A stretch of 21,745 bases of DNA from a virus: IMG/VR virus record IMGVR_UViG_3300010885_037026, positions 1-21,745 of that record; one strand, given 5' to 3'. Shown piece after piece: positions 16,247 to 21,745 of this stretch. Numbering within the stretch: position 1 is the first letter of the stretch; every line of letters starts with the position of its first letter. The position numbers were made by a program, and so were the translations under genes. The notes under the pieces were generated by a model. That model searched no databases, was not told the origin of the DNA, and saw only the letters and a program-made list of their open reading frames with translations.

Positions 16247-17509
16247 ATGAAACCAACTTCACCACTTATTAATTTACTAGAAAAATTTATACACGATCCA
16301 GCAGATGCTGAGAATAATTTTGCATTGGCATTGTACTATAATGGTATAGGACAAACCGCATCGGCTGTTTCTTATTATATAAGAACAGCAGAAAGAACAG
16401 ATGACGATTTACTAAAATATGAATGTTTAATAAAAGCCGCTAGATGTTTTGAATCTCAAGGTACACGTTCTTTTTCCGTAAAAGGTTTATTACAACATGC
16501 TATTGCATTAATTCCAACTCGTCCTGAAGCATATTTCTTCTTGAGTAGATTACATGAAATTGAACAGAAAGAAGGTGATTGGTTTGTATGCTATATGTTA
16601 GCTTCAACAAGTCTAGGAGTATGTAACTTTGACTCACCAAAGTTAAGAACAGATGTTGGATATCCAGGAAAATACGGTCTATTGTTTGAAAAAGCAGTAA
16701 GTAGTTGGTGGTGTGGACTATGTGAAGAATCTAGAACATTGTTTAAAGATTTATTAATTAATCACGAACTTGATACTACACATAGAACTGCTGTACTTAA
16801 TAATTTAAAATTTTTCAATGAGTTCAATACCAAAGAATTGATATTGTTCAACAAAGAAAAACATAATCAATTAAAATTAAAATTTACTGATTCTGATAAA
16901 ATAGAAAAAAACTTTTCAGAATCGTATCAAGATATGTTTGTACTAACTATGTTAAATGGAAAACGTAATGGTACATATTTAGAGATCGGTGCTGCTAATC
17001 CATTTTACGGTAATAATACAGCATTACTAGAACAAAACTACGAGTGGACAGGTGTATCGTTGGATATAGATCAACAATTTGTTGATGCATTTGCAAAAGA
17101 GCGCCGCAATCCGTGTTTGTTAAAAGATGCAGCATTAATAAATTATGAAAAATTTCTATATGGTTTAGATTTTCCACAGAATATTGATTATCTACAATTA
17201 GATTGTGATCCACCAAACGTTACATATAAGATATTGTTATCAATGCCTTTTGAAAAATATAAATTCGCTGTTATTACCTATGAGCATGACTACTATTGCG
17301 ACGAATCGAAGAGCTTCAGAGAAAAGTCAAGAAAGTATCTTGAGTCATTTGGATATGTTATGGTAGTAGGAGATATTGCACCAGATGAGTGGAGAACTTA
17401 CGAAGACTGGTGGATACACCCAGAACTAATAGATCCTGCAATTTTAGAAAAAATGAAAATCACTACAACAGCAACTAAGAAAGCCGAAGATTATATGCTC
17501 GGCAAATAG
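16247..17509 (+). CDS. TPR-like domain fused to an FkbM-type methyltransferase (420 aa)
   Basis: Two parts can be seen. Residues 1-210 are helical and read like tetratricopeptide repeats (NFALALYYNGIGQTASAVSY, RPEAYFFLSRLHE, a Trp/Cys-rich stretch SSWWCGLCEESRTLFKDLL). Residues ~230-400 resemble an FkbM-family SAM-dependent methyltransferase: motif I YLEIGAANPFYGNNT from about 244, acidic motif GVSLDID near 270, YLQLDCDPPN near 315 and VITYEHD near 342. FkbM enzymes O-methylate sugars or natural products, and fusions to TPR or glycosyltransferase parts are common in glycan clusters. The gene follows the propeller gene by seven bases and precedes the radical SAM gene by five. Substrate unknown; the TPR part may hold a protein or another enzyme of the block. 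Confidence 0.7.
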   Translation: MKPTSPLINLLEKFIHDPADAENNFALALYYNGIGQTASAVSYYIRTAERTDDDLLKYECLIKAARCFESQGTRSFSVKGLLQHAIALIPTRPEAYFFLSRLHEIEQKEGDWFVCYMLASTSLGVCNFDSPKLRTDVGYPGKYGLLFEKAVSSWWCGLCEESRTLFKDLLINHELDTTHRTAVLNNLKFFNEFNTKELILFNKEKHNQLKLKFTDSDKIEKNFSESYQDMFVLTMLNGKRNGTYLEIGAANPFYGNNTALLEQNYEWTGVSLDIDQQFVDAFAKERRNPCLLKDAALINYEKFLYGLDFPQNIDYLQLDCDPPNVTYKILLSMPFEKYKFAVITYEHDYYCDESKSFREKSRKYLESFGYVMVVGDIAPDEWRTYEDWWIHPELIDPAILEKMKITTTATKKAEDYMLGK

Positions 17510-17514
17510 ATAAT

Positions 17515-18435
17515 ATGACACAAACACACAAAGTAAGAGTTTTTCCAGGAGTTTTCACAGAGAAGTGGAGACTCGCGCATTCCCCTACATTAGAGATTAC
17601 CACAATAATTCCAAAAAAAGGATGTGTGGTAGATTGTGTTTTTTGTCCACAACGTATCTTGGAGACTCGATACAAAGGCGAAACGACATTATCTATTGAA
17701 GGATTTAAAACTCTAATAGACAAAGTACCTAAAGAAATTAGAATTACATTTTCTGGATTTGTTGAACCGTGGATGAACAAATATTGTACAGATATGTTAT
17801 TATATGCACATGAGCAAGGCCATCCTGTTTCGGTATTCACCACTGGTATAGGAATGTCTATAGAAGATATGCAACGTATAAAGCATATTCCTTTTGCACC
17901 TAATCCCAACGGCGGTTTTGTACTACATTTACCTGATCAAAAGAGAATGGCAAAACATCCGATCACCAAAGGTTATATCAAACTTTTAGAATATATAAAA
18001 TCAATAGAAAGTGAAATAACCAATTTTAGTACTATGTCAATGAGTCAAGAGATGCATGATGATATTAAACATATATATACGTGGGCGCCTGTACACGAAA
18101 TGTGGGGCCGTGCAGGTAACTTAATTGGCGAAGCATTATTAAAACCAGAATTAGATCAGTTAAAAGATGGGTATAAAACAATATTCCATGGCAATAAAGA
18201 TATGACATGTAATTGTTCTGAAAGATTATATCATAATGTGTTATTGCCTAACGGAGATGTGTCTCTCTGTTGCATGGATTATGGGCTAGAAAATATTTTA
18301 GGCAATCTCTATGATCAGAGTTATGAAGCAATAATTCCACAACCTTACGCAACTTTTAAAATTTGTAGATCCTGTGAAAATGGAATAAAATTAGATTCTG
18401 ATATAATTAAATTTGAAAGAAGTTTTATAAGATGA
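17515..18435 (+). CDS. Radical SAM enzyme with SPASM-type C-terminal domain (306 aa)
   Basis: Radical SAM enzymes use a 4Fe-4S cluster to cleave SAM and start a radical reaction. The cluster motif CxxxCxxC is at Cys37, Cys41 and Cys44 (GCVVDCVFCPQ). A conserved region with ITFSGFVEPWMN follows near residue 82, matching the GGEP-type SAM-binding position. The C-terminal domain carries further cysteines at 232, 234, 252, 253, 284 and 287 in the order CNCSERL, GDVSLCCMDYGLENILGNL, CRSCENG, as in SPASM/twitch auxiliary-cluster domains. Known SPASM proteins modify peptides (sactipeptides, PQQ, mycofactocin) or act in carbohydrate clusters. Its neighbours favour a sugar role, but peptide modification cannot be excluded. 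The gene overlaps the next one by ATGA, so the two are probably translated together. Confidence 0.85.
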   Translation: MTQTHKVRVFPGVFTEKWRLAHSPTLEITTIIPKKGCVVDCVFCPQRILETRYKGETTLSIEGFKTLIDKVPKEIRITFSGFVEPWMNKYCTDMLLYAHEQGHPVSVFTTGIGMSIEDMQRIKHIPFAPNPNGGFVLHLPDQKRMAKHPITKGYIKLLEYIKSIESEITNFSTMSMSQEMHDDIKHIYTWAPVHEMWGRAGNLIGEALLKPELDQLKDGYKTIFHGNKDMTCNCSERLYHNVLLPNGDVSLCCMDYGLENILGNLYDQSYEAIIPQPYATFKICRSCENGIKLDSDIIKFERSFIR

Positions 18436-19232
18436 ACAAAACACAATCAATTCCTGTTATTGGAACATCTGTGGTTAATAGCACATATTGGGTGACTAGA
18501 CTATTAATGAGTATAGATTATGATGTTGATAACTTTGTTATTATTAATAATAACGGGCGTGGCGAACTTGACCAAGAGCTAGAAAATTTAAAAAACATAA
18601 ATCATAAATTTGTTAAAAAAATAACAGTTACACATCTACCTTCAAATATAGGTTGCGGTGGTGCATGGAATCTTATAATTAAATGCTATATGAATAGTCC
18701 TTATTGGATTATGGCCAACGACGAAATAGCATTTGGTCCAGGCATACTAGAAGAAATAGCAAACAAGACTAATAATGATCCTTCGGTCGGATTGATACAT
18801 GGAAATCCTGGTGACTTTGGAGTAGGTTCCTGGGATTTATTTTTAATAAGAGATGTTATTATTAAAACTTTTGGGTTGTTTGATGAGAATTTATATCCAG
18901 CATATTGTGAAGATGCAGATTATATAATGCGATTTATGCATAGACCAATTAAAAAAATAGTATCATTAGAAAACAGATATTATCATAAACTTCAGTTAGT
19001 AGAAGGCAATGGTTATTATGATAGTAGCAGTCAAACACAACACACATCTCCTGACATAACAGAAAAATTAGAAAAAATTAATTCTATGAACATAGATTAC
19101 TTAACTAAAAAATGGGGACCTGGATGGAGAACATGTTTGCCAACTGCTTTACCTTTTGAGAATGAAGTAAAAACAATATCTCAAACAACTTACGATTTGG
19201 ATTTTGTTAGAAGTAAAAATTTAGGATATTAG
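18432..19232 (+). CDS. GT2-like glycosyltransferase (266 aa)
   Basis: Likely transfers a sugar from a nucleotide donor. The order of motifs fits a GT-A fold of family GT2: VIINNNGRGELD near residue 36, LPSNIGCGGAWN near 73 (the GxxxxWN helix of rhamnosyltransferase-like enzymes), PYWIMANDEIAFG near 90-102 at the usual DxD position, GLFDENLYPAYCEDADYIMR near 149-168 with the ED pair of the catalytic-base region, and a final LTKKWGPGW. The metal-binding DxD appears as NDE, which is seen in some GT2 enzymes but weakens the activity call. Length fits a single-domain enzyme. It begins inside the end of the radical SAM gene (ATGA overlap) and closes the plus-strand block, sharing TTAG with the convergent Nudix gene. 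Confidence 0.75.
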   Translation: MNKTQSIPVIGTSVVNSTYWVTRLLMSIDYDVDNFVIINNNGRGELDQELENLKNINHKFVKKITVTHLPSNIGCGGAWNLIIKCYMNSPYWIMANDEIAFGPGILEEIANKTNNDPSVGLIHGNPGDFGVGSWDLFLIRDVIIKTFGLFDENLYPAYCEDADYIMRFMHRPIKKIVSLENRYYHKLQLVEGNGYYDSSSQTQHTSPDITEKLEKINSMNIDYLTKKWGPGWRTCLPTALPFENEVKTISQTTYDLDFVRSKNLGY

Positions 19233-19669
19233 AATAAATCTAATAGTAATTCTAGTTTAGCTCTGATAATTTTATTATTAAAAGAGCTCTTTACTGCCCT
19301 GTGTAAAGGCTTCGGCCATTGATCATAACTGGCCCATGCATACCCATCATGCTCATCATTTAATACAGGTATAAATTCGCGATCAATAACTAATACATAT
19401 GTATTATATTGAAATTGTTGATCATTGCTAATAAACAATTCTAACGGAATTACTTTTTTTATTGTAGGTGTTTTACCTACTTCTTCTTGTATTTCTCGTG
19501 TAAGGGCATCAAAAGGTGTGCTATCAGATGGCTCTTTTTTACCTCCAACTAATCCCCAGGTGCCTGCTGTTTTAGTCTGTGTTCTTGACAAGAATAAAAA
19601 GCGTTTAGTGTCTTTAGCAAGAAATAATCCACCACTACACACTACTTGATTTACAGTACTAATCTCCAT
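19229..19669 (-). CDS. Nudix hydrolase (146 aa)
   Basis: Nudix enzymes hydrolyse nucleoside diphosphates linked to another group, such as ADP-ribose, NDP-sugars or dinucleoside polyphosphates, using metal bound by the Nudix box. The box here reads GGKKEPSDSTPFDALTREIQ then EEVG (residues 42-65), with the catalytic REIQEE at 58-63. It is one residue longer than the canonical box and has SDS where a GE pair is usual, so the first Glu of the box is not in place. The preceding SRTQTKTAGTWGLV and the trailing Trp-rich segment are typical of the family. The start lies inside the end of gp15 (19-bp overlap), so translation is probably coupled. T4-like phages often carry Nudix genes. Substrate is unknown; a nucleotide-sugar would fit the neighbouring block. 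Confidence 0.85.
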   Translation of the reverse strand: MEISTVNQVVCSGGLFLAKDTKRFLFLSRTQTKTAGTWGLVGGKKEPSDSTPFDALTREIQEEVGKTPTIKKVIPLELFISNDQQFQYNTYVLVIDREFIPVLNDEHDGYAWASYDQWPKPLHRAVKSSFNNKIIRAKLELLLDLF

Positions 19670-21051
19670 AATGTTGCATTATAAATGCCCTCATAACTTT
19701 TACTCCATGCTCCGTTTTCCCACTTATATTGTGTGCTTGTATATGAGTTAGTTATGTATATAACACTATGAACAGAAGAAGAACTGAATACTATATTCCA
19801 TTGGCTACCATTCCATTCAATTATATCATTAGCAAATGCTTGGAAATCAGTACCATTGAGATTTTGCCATGCCGTTGGTCCTTGATATCCCGGTTGGCCA
19901 AACTGTGAATTATTATTAATATCTTCTAATATCAAGTATCGTGTATTTGTCGCAACTGCACCTGGATTAAATGTGTCGGGATTAATTACCGCATCAACAG
20001 TGCCTCTGCCTGCAATAATAGTATTGCTAGGTATTGTATCTCTGTTTATGTTCAATCTCATAATAAACTCGTCACTGGGATCTAAACTCATGTATGCAAT
20101 AACTTCATTGCCGTCTGATTGCGAAAATCTCAATTCACTTAAACTTGCTCTAAACTTTCCGGGATATAAATCTAAAATCTTGAGCCAGGATGCTGTATTC
20201 TTGGGTGATGTAATATCAATGTTTTCGCCAGCACCATTGCGATGTATTAATCTTGCTGTATCGTTTAATACCAATAAATCATAATTTCCTGGAGTTATCG
20301 TAACTGTGGTATCAGGAGAAATATTTGAAAATACATCTGCTGCTCCTGCTTGATCATATACATTGGCAATTGTACCCTGAGCACTTGACGCAAATATATT
20401 AGATATAATTTTAGTTATAACACCTAATTTTTTAACTTTAGCCGGGGGAGTAATCCATATAGGTGTATCAAACGACATAGTCATGATATCAATATCTTCA
20501 GTAACTCCTTGGGGAATTTGTCTACTAGTCCAATTTACATCATCTAATCTAACAGTGCTTAAACTGGTCCAATCAAGATAGTTATCAGTAGTTTGGATTT
20601 CAAAGCTCGGAGTAAAGAAAACTGCGATTTGTTCAAACAGTTGTAATTTTTGATCATTACTTGTAGTCCATATATCAGCATTTAATGTTAGTTTATAGGG
20701 ACTGGGCATGATACGTTCAATAGTATAGTTAGAGCCTTTTACATCTATGTACTGTTGAGTATCAGGATTTATTCCACGTTCTATAACATTAATTTTACTG
20801 ATAAAAGTTGGATCTTGTAAACGTTCTCTATCAAACTCTAATTCTTTTATATAGCAAGAAATAAAAGGAGCACTAGGAATAGTGTTCTCACTATTCTTCT
20901 TTAATATTTGTCCAACTTGCCTGGTCATATCTCCATAGCGAACAGGAACTTGTACCAGATTACCCTTGGCATCTTTATAGGCAAAGTTACTGAATATCTG
21001 AATAAATTGTGACAAATATCTACGTATTTGTCCGTCGTAAAAATAGTCCAT
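19651..21051 (-). CDS. 15: gp15-like tail sheath stabiliser with a long C-terminal extension (466 aa)
   Basis: In T4, gp15 caps the tail tube and sheath and joins the tail to the neck. The N-terminal ~235 residues resemble T4 gp15 from memory: a MDYFYDGQIRRYLSQFIQIFSN opening (T4: FGYFYNSSFRRYATLMGDLFSN), VPVRYGD, then PSPYKLTLNADIWTTSND and FEQIAVFFTPSFE, then FDTPIWITPP. T4 gp15 is about 272 aa, so ~200 residues here are extra. The extension (from about 260) is beta-rich and includes ITPGNYDLLVL, ASLSELRFSQSDG, RYLILEDINN, WNGSQWNIVFSSS and QYKWENGAW, with Trp-Gly turns like those in phage tail and fibre modules. The gene begins one base after the stop of the upstream gene. Confidence 0.75.
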   Translation of the reverse strand: MDYFYDGQIRRYLSQFIQIFSNFAYKDAKGNLVQVPVRYGDMTRQVGQILKKNSENTIPSAPFISCYIKELEFDRERLQDPTFISKINVIERGINPDTQQYIDVKGSNYTIERIMPSPYKLTLNADIWTTSNDQKLQLFEQIAVFFTPSFEIQTTDNYLDWTSLSTVRLDDVNWTSRQIPQGVTEDIDIMTMSFDTPIWITPPAKVKKLGVITKIISNIFASSAQGTIANVYDQAGAADVFSNISPDTTVTITPGNYDLLVLNDTARLIHRNGAGENIDITSPKNTASWLKILDLYPGKFRASLSELRFSQSDGNEVIAYMSLDPSDEFIMRLNINRDTIPSNTIIAGRGTVDAVINPDTFNPGAVATNTRYLILEDINNNSQFGQPGYQGPTAWQNLNGTDFQAFANDIIEWNGSQWNIVFSSSSVHSVIYITNSYTSTQYKWENGAWSKSYEGIYNATLWRLVL

Positions 21052-21052
21052 A

Positions 21053-21745
21053 CTATAAATCCGCCCTTGGTTTTAATACTTGACTCAATGCCTGACGTTC
21101 TGTTACAACTTCGCCTGCAATTGTTGAAGTGGTGGTATTGTTAACAAAACTTGCTTTGAGTTTTCTTCTTACCAATAACGGATTATCAGTTTGTGTAGCA
21201 CCTAATGTACTTGTAGTCATTCTTACATTATCTTCATATTTGATCCAATGTGTTCCGTCATATCTAAATAATCTGTTAGGTAAGTAATCAGTTCTTAAGT
21301 AGAAGTCTCCTAATCCTGGTGCTGCTGGAAATGTAATTCCAAATCCGTATGGTATTCCGTTAGGTGGAGCACCGTCGCCGGTTAGATAACCAATATAATA
21401 ATTTTTATCAGGAGTACTAAGTACCGCAGATGAGTCCAAATACGACGATGTTGCTGTAACATCTGTATTATCAATAGTAGTATCTGCTATTGATACCAGT
21501 CCTGTTCCTGTATTACTAATTGGAATAACATAAAATTGTTCAGTTTGATATCCACTCTTTTCAACATCTGCTTGTGCTTGTTGAATAATTTGATTATTAA
21601 TTTCAATGTTTTTCTTATATGTTGACAACAAATCACGTAATGTGCTGCCATCTTCTGCTCCACTATCTGCATCGAGAATCTCTTTAAATTCTTGACTATC
21701 AACTAGTGGTGAACATTTTGCTCTGACTAAATGAGGATACCACGT
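21053..21745 (-). CDS. Virion structural protein, N-terminus beyond the window (partial)
   Basis: The frame is open from the window edge (21745) to a TAG at 21053-21055, giving at least 230 residues; an internal TTG start at 21631 is not needed because the sequence upstream (WYPHLVRAKC, then LVDSQEFKEILDAD) reads as protein. The chain holds a coiled or helical part (LSTYKKNIEINNQIIQQAQ), then GFGITFPAAPGLGDFYLRTD, LPNRLFRYDGTHWIKYEDNV, and ends ERQALSQVLKPRADL. I recall this last part from structural proteins of T4-like aquatic phages. Its place directly upstream of gp15 suggests a neck or tail-completion role, but it does not resemble T4 gp13 or gp14 as I remember them. Function unassigned. 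Confidence 0.65.
   Translation of the reverse strand, partial: TWYPHLVRAKCSPLVDSQEFKEILDADSGAEDGSTLRDLLSTYKKNIEINNQIIQQAQADVEKSGYQTEQFYVIPISNTGTGLVSIADTTIDNTDVTATSSYLDSSAVLSTPDKNYYIGYLTGDGAPPNGIPYGFGITFPAAPGLGDFYLRTDYLPNRLFRYDGTHWIKYEDNVRMTTSTLGATQTDNPLLVRRKLKASFVNNTTTSTIAGEVVTERQALSQVLKPRADL

Noticed and set aside
19227-19245. Hairpin TATTAGA/TCTAATA with a 5-base loop at the convergent gene ends
   Set aside because: The position suits a bidirectional terminator, but the stem is only 7 bp and AT-rich, and neither side has a close T-run; in this AT-rich DNA it may be chance.
19259-19288. Inverted repeat AGCTCT/AGAGCT
   Set aside because: Six-base arms with an 18-base loop inside the Nudix coding sequence; likely chance.
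21487-21702. Minus-strand open frame of 71 aa near the right edge
   Set aside because: Overlaps the open frame of the structural protein that continues to the window edge and looks out of frame (Lys/Ile/His-rich).

Overview
The window looks like part of the structural region of a T4-like, contractile-tailed phage of the kind known from marine and freshwater cyanobacteria and SAR11-type bacteria. The DNA is AT-rich and densely coding: gaps are mostly 1-25 bp, and no stretch over 300 bp lacks a gene. The T4-like call rests on a gp15-like tail-sheath-stabiliser on the minus strand, TAAATA boxes resembling T4 late promoters, and a run of virion proteins whose repeats I recognise from memory as typical of T4-like aquatic phages. 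I see no integrase, tRNA, insertion sequence or CRISPR array. The exact host cannot be told from this window.

Left block (1-15194, plus strand): after the possible tail end of an upstream gene, seven tightly packed virion or adhesin genes follow. They are an 1850-aa giant (beta-helix plus ~166-aa helical repeats), a 137-aa small structural protein, a 461-aa fibre-like protein (YadA-head-like turns with an inserted FCCH-like domain), a 301-aa fibre-like protein, a 1536-aa repeat protein, a 74-aa protein with three FDEV-type motifs, and a 641-aa protein with a collagen-like G-x-Q stalk and a C-terminal S74 intramolecular chaperone. A ~20-aa cassette (consensus [19 protein letters not shown]) recurs about 20 times across five of these genes, so the block looks like one shared kit of fibre-building modules.

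Middle block (15208-19232, plus strand): a hairpin terminator and then a TAAATA box separate the fibre genes from four genes that look like sugar or modification enzymes: a GH130-like beta-propeller, a TPR-FkbM methyltransferase fusion, a radical SAM/SPASM enzyme and a GT2-like glycosyltransferase. They are spaced 5-7 bp apart or overlap by ATGA. My best guess is a small glycan-synthesis or virion-decoration module; this is inference.

Right block (19229-21745, minus strand): a Nudix hydrolase, gp15 with a long C-terminal extension, and a virion structural gene that runs off the window edge. This block converges with the plus-strand block, and the last genes share the bases TTAG at their stops.

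The most interesting parts are the unusual sugar/radical-SAM module placed directly after the adhesin genes, the shared repeat cassette across neighbouring genes, and the glutamine-periodic stalk.
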